In this document: in pieces, positions 1 through 7,728 of the stretch
Layout: every line of letters begins with the position of its first letter
Position numbering within the stretch: the first letter of the stretch is position 1
Assembly (NCBI GenBank): GCA_963756575.1
Contig: CAVWOM010000001.1
Coordinates: 806,001-870,000 of the forward strand
Length of the DNA: 64,000 nucleotides
Reading direction: 5' to 3'
DNA from: Palsa-504 sp963756575
Lineage (GTDB): Bacteria; Actinomycetota; Actinomycetes; Streptosporangiales; Streptosporangiaceae
Notes under the pieces: model-generated
Told to the model about the DNA's origin: nothing
Databases searched by the model: none
Seen by the model: the letters and a program-made list of their open reading frames with translations, nothing else
Translations under genes and position numbers: made by a program

Positions 1-1
1 C

Positions 2-223
2 CTGCTCGGGGCGGAGCGCGATGCCGCGCTGCGGGCGGCGGCCGCGCGCCTGCCGCTGGCCTGCCAGCAGCTGCTCACCCTGCTCATGGCTGATCCGCCG
101 GTCTCGTACGCCGAGATCAGCGACAGGCTGGGCATCGCGGTCGGGTGCATCGGACCCACCCGGCGGCGCTGCCTGGACCGGCTGCGCCGCGACCCGGCTA
201 TCGCGGCCCTGATCGATGCGTGA
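2..223 (+). CDS. RNA polymerase sigma factor, C-terminal end (partial)
   Basis: Only the last 73 codons are in the window; the 5' part lies upstream. They read as sigma-70 region 4: a helix-turn-helix with a core like SYAEISDRLGIAVG, followed by GPTRRRCLDRLRR, which is the -35 recognition helix pattern of small actinobacterial sigma factors. The IGPTR(R)RCL motif is very common in these proteins. It ends with TGA just before a strong hairpin and faces the heme-binding gene convergently. The subgroup cannot be assigned from this fragment. Confidence 0.8.
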   Translation: MLGAERDAALRAAAARLPLACQQLLTLLMADPPVSYAEISDRLGIAVGCIGPTRRRCLDRLRRDPAIAALIDA

Positions 224-229
224 AACCAG

Positions 230-275
230 GCCTCAGCGCGCCCCGGCGGCCACCGCCGCCGGGGCGCGCTGAGGC
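230..275. terminator. Bidirectional hairpin between convergent genes
   Basis: CCTCAGCGCGCCCCGGCGGC (231-250) and its exact reverse complement (255-274) enclose the 4-nt loop CACC, with one more G-C pair at 230/275. It lies 7 nt after the sigma-factor stop and just beyond the stop of the convergent gene, so it can end transcription from both sides. It lacks a U-tract, as is usual in high-G+C actinobacteria. Confidence 0.85.
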
Positions 276-284
276 TCCGGCGGG

Positions 285-1271
285 CTACTGCTTGACCAGC
301 GTGCCGACGGTGACGTGCGGCCAGTGGATGTTGTTGAAGTCGAGCATCACCAGCTGCGTGTACTGCAGCTGGTGCTTGTCCGGCTGGCCCCCGGTGCCGG
401 CGATCGTCTCGATCCAGAACGTCGCCTGGGCCGTCGTGGCCAGGGCGTTGCCGCCGGAAGGATTGGTGCTCGAGGACAGGAACGCCGTGTTGGCGGTGCC
501 GCCGCCGGCGTTGATGGAGCTGTGATCGGTCGCCACGTGCAGGAACGTCCGGCTCTTCATGGTCGTGCCCTGCAGCGAGGACTTGAGCGCGGCCTGCAGC
601 ACGCTGTTGGGGTTCTTGATGATGTCCTGCGTCACCCCGGGAGCCACGGAGCGGAACTGGGTCGGCTGGGACAGGTTCAGCTCGGAGAACGTCTCGGCCA
701 CCGTGTCGAAGTCGCCGTTCGCGGGGGGGTTGTTGCCGAAGAAGAACGGCAGGATGTTGTTGTTCGGGATGTTCTGCGGGCCGCCCGAGATCACCTGGGG
801 GGCGCCTCCCTGGGCCAGGATGGTCGTGCCGTGCGGGATCGACGCCATGCGGACCACGGAGGCCGGCTCGTTCGGGTCGGCCGTGGCGGGCACCGAGGCC
901 CAGATGCCCGGCTCGATGTGCAGGCCCGCGCCGGTGCTCGCCTCGCTGATCTGCTGCATGTAGGTCAGGCCGAACATGTTGATGTCCCCCATCGCCAGCC
1001 CGCGGTTGGGGATCGGCCCGTTGATCCGCGTGAACACCAGCGTCTCGTTGGTCATGTTCAGCTCGAGAAAGCGGTCCTGCTGGTCGGCCGGGTGGTGCGG
1101 CCTCCAGATGGCGTTGAAGCCGTGGCCCTTCCACGTGCCCAGCAGGCCGGCCAGGGCCCCGAGCGGATCGGGTGCCGCCGCGAGCGCCTGGATCGCCTCC
1201 GGCGCCTGTACCTCAGGTGTGGCGAGCCCCGCGAACGCGAAGTCCGGGTCCGTCTGCGTACCTGCCGTCAT
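285..1271 (-). CDS. Nitrobindin-like heme-binding beta-barrel protein (putative)
   Basis: A 328-residue soluble protein with no signal peptide or membrane segment. Residues 42-60 contain LLGTWKGHGFNAIWRPH, which resembles the LLGTW.G.G opening strand of nitrobindin/THAP4-type heme barrels. The rest is rich in short beta-type stretches (TLVFTRINGPIPNRG, FWIETIAGTGG). This length is about twice a simple nitrobindin, so a two-barrel or extended barrel form is likely. The ATG at 1271 is preferred over an in-frame start 17 codons upstream because GAGGGAG sits 7 nt before it. It stands alone on the minus strand, convergent with the sigma factor. The heme-binding role is inferred from the motif; substrate and function are unknown. 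Confidence 0.6.
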   Translation of the reverse strand: MTAGTQTDPDFAFAGLATPEVQAPEAIQALAAAPDPLGALAGLLGTWKGHGFNAIWRPHHPADQQDRFLELNMTNETLVFTRINGPIPNRGLAMGDINMFGLTYMQQISEASTGAGLHIEPGIWASVPATADPNEPASVVRMASIPHGTTILAQGGAPQVISGGPQNIPNNNILPFFFGNNPPANGDFDTVAETFSELNLSQPTQFRSVAPGVTQDIIKNPNSVLQAALKSSLQGTTMKSRTFLHVATDHSSINAGGGTANTAFLSSSTNPSGGNALATTAQATFWIETIAGTGGQPDKHQLQYTQLVMLDFNNIHWPHVTVGTLVKQ

Positions 1272-1883
1272 GATGACTCCCTCGAGGATCAGTAGCCGCT
1301 TGGACCGGTGCAGTTCTGGCATCTCTTCAACGACTCAGAGGCATGCCGCCGCATCCTTGATACACCTCCGGCGGCGGTTAAGTCAGGTTCGCCACGTACC
1401 GAGCGGAGTTGCCTGCGGCCCCGGCGCAGCCGCTGCGGCTTGATCCGGGGAGGGGAGTCCGGGCTGGCTTCCGGTTATCCGCCGGTCACCTCACGCTGAA
1501 GTCCGCCGTGATGTCATGAGCTGCGACTTCTGTACATCGATGTCCGAATCTACCGAATCGGGTGCTGTGTCGTTATGAGAAGACGCATAAGCGGCCGGCC
1601 AAGGATTCTGATAACGCGTCTTCGTGTCAGACAGTTCGAGAACTGTGAAAGCGGGTTAACTCGGACGCGACGTTCGTCGTTTGATAGTTCGGATTTGTGC
1701 TGCTAGCAACCGATAGTCAGGCTTTCAAACAGTACGAGAATCTGCCTTTACCTGGCCTGTTTCTTTTTAGCTTCTGGGCTCGCCCGGGGTCCTCTTTCCC
1801 CTTCGGAACGGCAGTACTGGTCAGGTCGGTCGGCTTGGACGGTCGTGCGCTGAGGCACGGCTGTGGTTTACGAAGGGACCCGG
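1272..1883. other. Gene-free, relatively A+T-richer intergenic region
   Basis: About 610 bp without a convincing gene on either strand; base composition is clearly less G+C-rich than the flanking coding DNA. It holds the leader of the heme-binding gene, an imperfect hairpin (GAAGACGC at 1579-1586 with GCGTCTTC at 1616-1623), and the perfect palindrome ACAGTTC-GA-GAACTGT at 1631-1646. The last 200 bp show no further structure. Confidence 0.6.
1631..1646. promoter_or_regulatory. Perfect 16-bp palindrome, possible operator
   Basis: ACAGTTC and GAACTGT flank a 2-bp GA spacer. It lies in the A+T-richer gap about 360 bp upstream of the heme-binding gene and about 240 bp beyond the stop of the TetR gene. 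The form suits a dimeric regulator, but no partner can be assigned. Confidence 0.35.
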
Positions 1884-2429
1884 TTAGGTCTCGAGCCGTC
1901 TCAGGGCCAGTTCGATCACGTCCGCCCGGCTGCGCGCGCCGTGATCGGCGGCGATGGAGCGGTTGCCGATCAGCAGCGAGAAGAAGAGCATGCTGCGCGC
2001 CTCGACCTCACCCGGGTCGGTGCAGAATGCGCCGAACAGCGCCCGCAGGTCATCCATCCGCCGGTTGTCGATGCGCCGCAGGCGCTCGGCGACCGCCGGG
2101 TCGCGCCGGGCCCAGTCGCGCACCGCGAGGTCGGTCTTCAGGACGCTGGACGAGGTGAGCGCGAGCAGCCGCCGCAGCTTGGCGCCGGCGTCGCCGCCCT
2201 CACGCTGGAGTCGCTCGGCCACCTCCTCCGTGGTCGCCCGCTCCCAGGTGTCGAGCATCTCCTCCAGCAGTGCGCCGCGGTCGCTGAAGTGCCAGTAGAA
2301 ACCGCCCCTGGTCACGCCGAGCGCCTGGGCCAGCGGCTCGATCCGCACGGCGTCCGGGCCGCCGGCGGCCAGGGCCCGCAGCCCCTGCTTGATCCACTCA
2401 CTGCGGGGCGTGCGTGTCGGGGCGGCCAT
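1884..2429 (-). CDS. TetR/AcrR family transcriptional regulator
   Basis: A 181-residue TetR-type repressor. The N-terminal helix-turn-helix is clear: EWIKQGLRALAAGGPDAVRI, then LAQALGVTRGGFYWHFSDR, with the family's G-FYWHF recognition-helix signature at about residues 40-50. The C-terminal ligand pocket has no recognisable effector signature. It is divergent from the crotonase gene 95 bp away. A 34-bp palindrome covering that gene's promoter and ribosome-binding site is its probable operator, so it most likely represses the crotonase/NTF2-like operon and perhaps itself. Two adjacent ATG codons (2432 and 2429) could both serve as start; neither has a strong ribosome-binding site. Confidence 0.9.
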   Translation of the reverse strand: MAAPTRTPRSEWIKQGLRALAAGGPDAVRIEPLAQALGVTRGGFYWHFSDRGALLEEMLDTWERATTEEVAERLQREGGDAGAKLRRLLALTSSSVLKTDLAVRDWARRDPAVAERLRRIDNRRMDDLRALFGAFCTDPGEVEARSMLFFSLLIGNRSIAADHGARSRADVIELALRRLET

Positions 2430-2458
2430 CATCTATCTTTACCGGATTCCGCGGGGCA

Positions 2459-2488
2459 TTGACCGCGCCTTGGGTTTCCGCCTACCCT
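2459..2488 (+). promoter_or_regulatory. Probable sigma-70-type promoter of the crotonase operon
   Basis: TTGACC at 2459-2464 (-35) and TACCCT at 2483-2488 (-10) are separated by 18 bp. The -10 element overlaps the left edge of the palindromic operator, and the ATG follows at 2525. This is a sequence-based call only. Confidence 0.5.
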
Positions 2489-2518
2489 CCATCCATACAG
2501 AACTGTATGGATGGAGGG
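2485..2518. promoter_or_regulatory. TetR operator: perfect 34-bp palindrome
   Basis: CCCTCCATCCATACAG (2485-2500), spacer AA, and CTGTATGGATGGAGGG (2503-2518) are exact inverted repeats. The core CATACAG-AA-CTGTATG is a typical TetR-type operator shape. The site spans from the -10 element to the GGAGGG ribosome-binding site of the crotonase gene. Bound repressor would therefore block initiation, and the transcript could also fold over its own ribosome-binding site. Confidence 0.8.
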
Positions 2519-2524
2519 ACGGCC

Positions 2525-3322
2525 ATGAGCGGCTACCGGACCATTCGCTACCAGCGCCACGGGGACATCGGCACCCTGACCTTGGCCCGTCCCGGCAAGC
2601 TCAACGCCCAGAACCCGCTGATGTGGGAGGAACTGGCCCGGCTGGGCGCCGAACTGCTGCCCGACCAGACCCTGCGGTGCCTGGTGGTGACGGGCGAGGG
2701 GCGGGCGTTCTCGGCCGGCATCGACCTCGTCGAGGGCATGGCCGGCATCGTAGCCGGGCTGGCCGGCGATGACTCCCTCGCCGCGGGCCAGGCCGCGGCG
2801 GGTGCCTTCGGCTGGATTCCGCGCCTGGGCTGCGCCAGCGTCGCCGCCGTGCGCGGCCATGCCTACGGCGGTGGCCTGCAGCTGGCCCTGGCCTGCGATT
2901 TCCGCATCTTCGCCGAAGGCGCCAAGGTGGGCCTGACCGAGACCCGCTACGGCATCCTGCCCGACATGGGCGCCACCGTCCGGCTTCCCCGGATCGTCGG
3001 TGAGAGCCGGGCCCGGGAGCTGATCCTGCTCGGCGACGTCATCGACGCCGAGCAGGCGCTGCGGATCGGCCTGGCCAACCGGGTGGTCCCCGAGGCCGGC
3101 CTCGACGCCGCCGCGGCCGGGCTCGCGGCGCGCCTGGCCGCCCAGCCGCCCGTCGCGGTGCGGGGGGCCCGGCGGGCGATCGAGGCGGCATGGCACCACG
3201 GCCCCGAGGAGAGCCTCGAGGTGGCGCTGGAGGAGCAGCTCCGCTGCCTTGAATCCGAGGACTTCAAGGAGGCCCGCCAGGCGATGACCGAAGGCCGGGC
3301 TCCCCAGTGGCGCGGTCGGTAA
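2525..3322 (+). CDS. Enoyl-CoA hydratase/isomerase (crotonase) family protein
   Basis: A 265-residue crotonase-fold enzyme acting on acyl-CoA thioesters. It shows the CoA/oxyanion segment RAFSAGIDL near residue 65, the second oxyanion segment GHAYGGGLQLALACDFRIF, and GLTETRYGILPDMGATVRL. Of the two catalytic glutamates of rat enoyl-CoA hydratase (Glu144, Glu164), only the second is present (GLTE). The first position, after GGG-x, is Gln. That suggests an isomerase or other crotonase reaction rather than plain hydration. The ATG at 2525 is chosen because GGAGGG precedes it at proper spacing. It is followed after 18 bp by an NTF2-like gene, probably co-transcribed under TetR control. Confidence 0.92.
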   Translation: MSGYRTIRYQRHGDIGTLTLARPGKLNAQNPLMWEELARLGAELLPDQTLRCLVVTGEGRAFSAGIDLVEGMAGIVAGLAGDDSLAAGQAAAGAFGWIPRLGCASVAAVRGHAYGGGLQLALACDFRIFAEGAKVGLTETRYGILPDMGATVRLPRIVGESRARELILLGDVIDAEQALRIGLANRVVPEAGLDAAAAGLAARLAAQPPVAVRGARRAIEAAWHHGPEESLEVALEEQLRCLESEDFKEARQAMTEGRAPQWRGR

Positions 3323-3340
3323 ACCGGGAGGCAGGAAACG

Positions 3341-3775
3341 ATGACGGCAGCAGGCATGGCGGCCGCGCTGGACGAGGTGCGGGCCCAGCTGGCCGGGGCT
3401 CACCTCGTCGCGGAGTGGCTCCACGGGATCGACCGCCGCGACCTTGACCGGGCCATGGCCGCCTGGCACCCCGCGGGCGTCCTGAGCTTCACGCCCGGCA
3501 CACCGCTGGAAGGCGCCGGCGCCATCCGGGCCTTCGTGGAGAAGACCTGGGCGGCGTATCCCGAGCTGTATCACTGGGCCGCCAACCTCGCCCTGACCGT
3601 GACCGGCGCCAGCACGATGCGCGGCGAGGGCAGGATCACCGCCCTGTGCGTCAGGCCCTCGGGCGCGGCCATCCGCGAAGTGGGCATCATCGCCCTCGAC
3701 TACACCAGGACAGCGGGGCAATGGCTGATTTCCCGCCAGGCCGTGACCATCCAGCGCCGGGATCCCGCCGGGTGA
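3341..3775 (+). CDS. NTF2-like (SnoaL-type) protein
   Basis: A 144-residue protein of the nuclear-transport-factor-2/SnoaL fold. It has an N-terminal helix pair (LAGAHLVAEWLHGIDRRD), then MAAWHPAGVLSFTPGTPLEGAGAIRAF, the usual 'W-hp-D-a-xx' pocket region, and a C-terminal sheet ending GQWLISRQAVTIQRR. Such proteins act as small isomerases, hydrolases or ligand binders; the substrate cannot be read from sequence. A strong GGAGGCAGGAAACG precedes the ATG. It lies 18 bp after the crotonase, so a shared substrate pathway is likely. Confidence 0.85.
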   Translation: MTAAGMAAALDEVRAQLAGAHLVAEWLHGIDRRDLDRAMAAWHPAGVLSFTPGTPLEGAGAIRAFVEKTWAAYPELYHWAANLALTVTGASTMRGEGRITALCVRPSGAAIREVGIIALDYTRTAGQWLISRQAVTIQRRDPAG

Positions 3776-3878
3776 ACCGTGGTCAGCGGGACGCTGTCCT
3801 GAGGTACTGGTCGAACGCACCGAGCCGATGCAGGCCGCGCGATGCCGCCGTCACCTTGGTCCAGGCTTATTGGCCTGA

Positions 3879-4013
3879 CCGCCGGCAAAGTATGCCGAGC
3901 TGCAAAGGCAAGCGATTCCAGTGGAGGAGATCCCTCATGACACCGCGATGGTCCAGGAAAACCAGGAAGTGCGCGATGAACTTAGCCGCGACATCGCCAC
4001 CTACCTGGGCTAG
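3879..4013 (+). pseudogene. Possible gene remnant (C-terminal coding-like fragment)
   Basis: An open frame running from a stop at 3876 to TAG at 4011-4013 reads ...KYAELQRQAIPVEEIPHDTA, then QENQEVRDELSRDIATYLG. It has no start codon in context and no recognised family, but the composition is protein-like (amphipathic, acidic helix) and unlike a random frame in this DNA. It may be the 3' end of a gene lost between the NTF2-like gene and the GntR operon. The rest of 3776-4073 holds nothing I can name. Confidence 0.3.
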
Positions 4014-4073
4014 GCCCGTCATCCCGCTTCAGCTTGGGGCTTGTCCGCGGGCAGGGCAACCGGGGAACCGGGC

Positions 4074-5174
4074 TTACCGGCCGGCCGCGATCCTGATCAC
4101 GGCCAGGCCGGCCGCGGTGGCGATGATGACGCCGATGACCAGCCATGCGGCCGGGTTGCCGAGGTTCGGGGTCCAGCCGACGCCGATGCGGGTGGTGACC
4201 ACGATGGCGGGATCGGTGCGGTTGACGTAGAACAGGCCGGCTTTCCAGAACCGGTCGTCGTCCGGGCCGGCCACCACCGCCCGGCCGGGACGCTGGCCGG
4301 GGACGGCCGGGCGGGCGCGGTCCCGGCAGGCCCGCAGGGTGACGGCGATCAGGATGAGCACGCCGGCCGCAGCCGGCCACAGGAGGAGGGCAGCTCTGGT
4401 GCCGTGCAGGTGGTAAAGCTGCCATAGCTGGAGGGAGGCCAGGCCGAAGGTGAGGTCGACCAGCGCGATCAGCGTGAGCACGGCCTTGGCCAAGCTGTCC
4501 AGGAGCCTGCGGTAGCCGCGGAGCGAGGCGGCCGGGTCGGCCGGGTCGATGTCCGGCCGGGAACGGTAGATGAGCGCCAGCAGCCCGGTCCACATGCCGG
4601 TGACGAACAGCTGGGCGATCACCAGGGCGAACGCGCTGACCGGTGACCGGGGGACCCGGCGGCCACCCGGCGTCGCCAGCCCGGTCGTGAGGTGGGCGGG
4701 CAGGTGGGGGTAGCGGATGGCGCCGGTGATGATGGTCGCGGCGATCACGCTGATGGCCGGGATGAGCCAGCGGGCCGGGAACGGCTGCGGCTGGGTGCGC
4801 CAGCTGGTGTCGGCTACCACCGTCGGCCGGACCCCGGCGAACCAGCCTTCCGCCGTCTTGGCGGCGATGATCTTCCTGCGGGCCAGCCAGACGCAGCCCG
4901 CGTCCGCCGCTATCTCCAGCAGCAGGATGGCCCGGGGGAGCCACCATGACCCCGCTCCCCAGAAGGTGATCGCCGCGGCGGCGCAGCAGGCCGCCACCGC
5001 CGCGGATCTCCAGTAGTAGGCGCGCCGTTCCCGCCGGATGACCGCCGCGCGGGTCTGGCCTGGGGGAATCCGCACCCCGAACTGCAGCGTCGGACGGGTG
5101 ATCGCCGGCGCCGCGCACATCAGCGCCCCGAACACCGGCACGGTGACATACCCGGCCAGTGCGGCCGGCGTCAT
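4074..5174 (-). CDS. Multi-spanning membrane protein (DUF1648/DUF5808-like)
   Basis: A 366-residue integral membrane protein with about eight hydrophobic segments. The first half carries the LQFGVRIPPGQTRAAVIRRER pattern seen at the start of DUF1648-type proteins. The C-terminus has DDDRFWKAGLFYVNRTDPAIVV, which matches the short DUF5808 motif (W-GL-Y-N--DP). It overlaps the upstream GntR gene by 4 nt (ATGA), so the two are translationally coupled. GntR-plus-DUF1648 pairs are a common Gram-positive arrangement. The biochemical role is unknown; it may sense or remodel the membrane under control of its regulator. Confidence 0.85.
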   Translation of the reverse strand: MTPAALAGYVTVPVFGALMCAAPAITRPTLQFGVRIPPGQTRAAVIRRERRAYYWRSAAVAACCAAAAITFWGAGSWWLPRAILLLEIAADAGCVWLARRKIIAAKTAEGWFAGVRPTVVADTSWRTQPQPFPARWLIPAISVIAATIITGAIRYPHLPAHLTTGLATPGGRRVPRSPVSAFALVIAQLFVTGMWTGLLALIYRSRPDIDPADPAASLRGYRRLLDSLAKAVLTLIALVDLTFGLASLQLWQLYHLHGTRAALLLWPAAAGVLILIAVTLRACRDRARPAVPGQRPGRAVVAGPDDDRFWKAGLFYVNRTDPAIVVTTRIGVGWTPNLGNPAAWLVIGVIIATAAGLAVIRIAAGR

Positions 5175-5599
5175 GACCGGGCTCCGGCCGGGGCGCTGCC
5201 CTCGGCTAGCGCAGCGGGAAAAGCGAACCCGTCCAGCGCGGCCTGGCCGTGCTGGACGATGTCGTCCGCGGGCAGCCCCTGGGCGGCGGCCTCGGCCAGC
5301 AGCGTCCGCAGCCGGGCCGCCCAGTCCGGTTCCCAGCCGGGCCGCGGGGGGCCGCTGGCCGCGTCGCGCGCCACGACCGCGCCGGACTTGCGGCCGATCC
5401 GCAGCAGGCCCTCCTGCCGGAGCAGGTCGTAGGCCTTGTTGACGGTGTGGAAGTTGATACCCAGGTCCACCGCGAGCTGGCGGGTGGCGGGCAGGTGAGA
5501 ACCCGCTGGCAGCTCGCCGTCGGCGATGGCCGCCACGATCTGGTCCCTGATCTGCTGGTAGATAGGTACGGGACCATCGGGTTCGATGCTCAGTAGCAT
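5171..5599 (-). CDS. GntR family (YtrA-type) transcriptional regulator
   Basis: A 142-residue repressor of the short YtrA subfamily. It has the N-terminal winged helix PVPIYQQIRDQIVAAIADGEL, then LPATRQLAVDLGINFHTVNKAYDLLRQEGL, the family's recognition helix. A short C-terminal helical tail (about 60 residues) replaces a large effector domain. YtrA regulators usually control adjacent transporter or membrane-protein genes. Here it precedes the DUF1648-like gene with an ATGA overlap and may also act on the NatAB-type exporter behind it. An A+T-rich palindrome near 7740 is a candidate target. Confidence 0.9.
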   Translation of the reverse strand: MLLSIEPDGPVPIYQQIRDQIVAAIADGELPAGSHLPATRQLAVDLGINFHTVNKAYDLLRQEGLLRIGRKSGAVVARDAASGPPRPGWEPDWAARLRTLLAEAAAQGLPADDIVQHGQAALDGFAFPAALAEGSAPAGARS

Positions 5600-5617
5600 C
5601 CCTGTTCCACTGCTCCG

Positions 5618-5923
5618 TTACTCGCGCTTGAGCCAGATCCCGAGATTCGGCAGGACGAACGACACTAGCCATAGTGGCCACAGATTCGCCCCGTAACAAC
5701 GGAAGCTGACCACGTCGCCGCCGGCCGCGTCGAACGAGAGCTCTCGGCTCGAGTACCGGCCGGAACGCATTCTCAGGGTGTGATGTCCGGGCTCGACCGG
5801 CACCTCAACGGTGTCACCGTGCTCGATCGAGCCGGTGCTCCGGCCGTCGACCCCGATCTCGAACGGGCCGCGCCGGAGCTCGATGCCGAACCTTTCCCGG
5901 GTCAGCTTGATGGTTGCTGGCAT
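5618..5923 (-). CDS. Small beta-rich protein with a C-terminal hydrophobic segment
   Basis: A 101-residue protein. Residues 1-75 are beta-strand-like and resemble PEGA-type repeats (GRSTGSIEHGDTVEVPVEPGH, then HTLRMRSGRYSSRELSF). Residues 78-98 form one hydrophobic segment (LWPLWLVSFVLPNLGIWL). PEGA-like folds are usually extracytoplasmic or envelope-associated, but the orientation is unclear. A strong GGAGGAGG precedes the ATG. It lies between the ABC exporter and the GntR operon, all on the same strand. No specific function can be assigned. Confidence 0.7.
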   Translation of the reverse strand: MPATIKLTRERFGIELRRGPFEIGVDGRSTGSIEHGDTVEVPVEPGHHTLRMRSGRYSSRELSFDAAGGDVVSFRCYGANLWPLWLVSFVLPNLGIWLKRE

Positions 5924-5954
5924 TGCCTTACCTCCTCCAATAGGAGCCTTCCTC

Positions 5955-6689
5955 TTAATGCCGCCGGCCGGTGACGAGCCGTTCGCGGTCGAACAGCCGG
6001 GCCACCACCAGGCAGGCGGCGCCGTCGATCGCCAGCAGGGCGCCGGCCAGGGTCGCGACCAGTGCGAACGTCGGCCTTATGACCTGGAACGACATCAGCG
6101 CGGCGAGCGCCACCGGCGGCAGGCTGCCCAGGGTGCTGAGCTGCTGGGCGACGCGGGTGTCGGGGGCCCTGGCCGAGATGGCCAGGCCGACCCAGATCGC
6201 CCAGGCGGCCAGCAGCGGGATGAAGCCCAGCGCGGCGGGCAGCTGCGGAGCGTGCCGTACGGCGGCGGCCACCGCCGGGCTGGCGGCGAGCTGCGTGATC
6301 GCCACGAAGACGCCGAACATCAGGTAGGCGAGGGCAGCCGCGGGCATGAAGATCGCCGCGGCCTTGCCGATGAGCAACTCGGCCCGGCCGACCGGCGTGG
6401 TCAGCAGCGGCTCGAGGGTTCCCTGGTCGCGCTCGCCGACCACGGCGTACGAGCTCAGCAGGGCCGGCACGAGCACCGGGATCAGCAGCGGGATGAAGAG
6501 CGACGCCTCGACCCGCTTGTCCAGCCCCGCGGTCAGCACCTGGGCCTTGACCGAGAGGACGGACGCGGTCGGGCTGACCAGGAACAGCACGGGCAAGATG
6601 GCCGCCGTGGCGACGATGAACCGGTTGCGCCGGAACTCCGCGAGCTCCTTGCGCACGACGGCGCCGATACGGGACGCGCTCGCGCTCAC
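5955..6689 (-). CDS. ABC-2 type exporter permease (NatB-like)
   Basis: A 244-residue permease with about six membrane spans. The opening ASRIGAVVRKELAEFRRNRF is the cytoplasmic N-terminus typical of NatB/ABC-2 permeases, followed by the conserved VGERDQGTLEPLLTTPVGR, the ABC-2 signature that contacts the ATPase. The GTG start at 6689 overlaps the stop of the upstream ATPase (GTGA). The next upstream ATG would lie deep inside that gene. With the ATPase it forms a complete exporter; the substrate (sodium, drug or peptide) cannot be told from sequence. Confidence 0.88.
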   Translation of the reverse strand: MSASASRIGAVVRKELAEFRRNRFIVATAAILPVLFLVSPTASVLSVKAQVLTAGLDKRVEASLFIPLLIPVLVPALLSSYAVVGERDQGTLEPLLTTPVGRAELLIGKAAAIFMPAAALAYLMFGVFVAITQLAASPAVAAAVRHAPQLPAALGFIPLLAAWAIWVGLAISARAPDTRVAQQLSTLGSLPPVALAALMSFQVIRPTFALVATLAGALLAIDGAACLVVARLFDRERLVTGRRH

Positions 6690-7681
6690 CGGGCCGGTCC
6701 TCCGGTGTCGTCGACCAGGTGCAGGTAGACATCCTCCAGCGTGTGCCGTGATTCGGCGATCGACAGCACGTCGGCCCCGGCCGCGACCAGCGCCCGGGTT
6801 ACGGCGGGCGCCGCCTGCGCCGGATCCGTCACGGACAGCTGGTAACCGGCTGGCCCGCTGTCCGCCCGCTCGCCGGCCTGCCACCCCCGCACGGCCGGCA
6901 GGCCGCCGAAGACCGAGCCAGGGTCGGCCAGCGGAGCAGCTGTCGTGACATCAAGCGACCGGGTGAACAGGGCCTGGCGCAGGTCGGCGGGCCGGCCGAC
7001 GGTCCGCAGGCGGGTGTTCATGATCGCTACCCGGTCGCACAGCCGCTCCGCCTCCTCCAGCCGGTGGGTGGTGAGGAAGACCGTGACCCCGCGGTCGCGC
7101 AACGCCGCGATCAGGCCGAGGACCTCGTGTGCCGCCACCGGGTCCAGGCCTGAGGTCGGCTCATCGAGGAACATGACGGCCGGATCGTTCAGCAGCGACC
7201 GGGCCAGGGCGGCCCGCTGCCGCAGTCCCTTCGACAGGCTCCCGGCCAGGTCGTGCACGCGGTCACCGAGGCCGACCGCCGCCAGCGCCTCGCTGATTCG
7301 CGCTTCCTGCCGGGGCAGGCCGTACAGGCGCGCGAAGTACTCCATGTTCTCGGTCACCGTCAGCCGCTGGTACAGCCCCGAAGACTCTCCCATGATCGAG
7401 ATCCGCTGGCGGAGCTGCGCCGCGCTCGCCGGTCCCACCGGGATGCCCGCGACCGTGGCTGAGCCGGCCGTCGCCGAGATCAGCGTGCCGAGGATCCGTA
7501 CCGTGGTGGTCTTGCCTGCTCCGTTCGGGCCCAGGAAGCCGAATACTTCGCCGCGGGCGACGCTGAACGACACATCGGCCACGGCCGTCCGCCCGCCGAA
7601 ATTCTTGGTCAGGTGGCTGACCTCTATCGCCGCCGGGCCGGTCCCCCGCGGCGGCCTGGCCTCGGCGCCCGCCTGGCTCAT
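6686..7681 (-). CDS. ABC transporter ATP-binding protein (NatA-like)
   Basis: A 331-residue ATPase. It has Walker A GPNGAGKTTT, a signature region LSKGLRQRAALARSLLNDP, Walker B VMFLDEPTSGLD and the switch histidine LTTHRLEEAERL. About 90 C-terminal residues follow, as in NatA/drug-exporter ATPases. The ATG at 7681 is chosen for GGGGAGGA 8 nt upstream; the open frame extends further but without coding character. It is coupled to the permease by a GTGA overlap. An A+T-rich palindrome (7729-7751) lies 48 bp upstream and probably regulates the pair. Confidence 0.93.
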   Translation of the reverse strand: MSQAGAEARPPRGTGPAAIEVSHLTKNFGGRTAVADVSFSVARGEVFGFLGPNGAGKTTTVRILGTLISATAGSATVAGIPVGPASAAQLRQRISIMGESSGLYQRLTVTENMEYFARLYGLPRQEARISEALAAVGLGDRVHDLAGSLSKGLRQRAALARSLLNDPAVMFLDEPTSGLDPVAAHEVLGLIAALRDRGVTVFLTTHRLEEAERLCDRVAIMNTRLRTVGRPADLRQALFTRSLDVTTAAPLADPGSVFGGLPAVRGWQAGERADSGPAGYQLSVTDPAQAAPAVTRALVAAGADVLSIAESRHTLEDVYLHLVDDTGGPAR

Positions 7682-7728
7682 GGGCCGTCCTCCCCGCGCA
7701 CCCAGCCCGGGGCGCAGCCGCACGATTA

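Noticed and set aside
1697..2158. Plus-strand 153-codon frame over the 5' gap and the TetR gene
   Set aside because: The second half is antisense to TetR and Arg/Pro-rich; no ribosome-binding site or motif.
2429..3820. Long open frame (463 codons) on the minus strand across the crotonase and NTF2-like genes
   Set aside because: It is antisense to two genes with clear family motifs, is Gly/Pro/Arg/His-rich as expected of a high-G+C shadow frame, and matches nothing.
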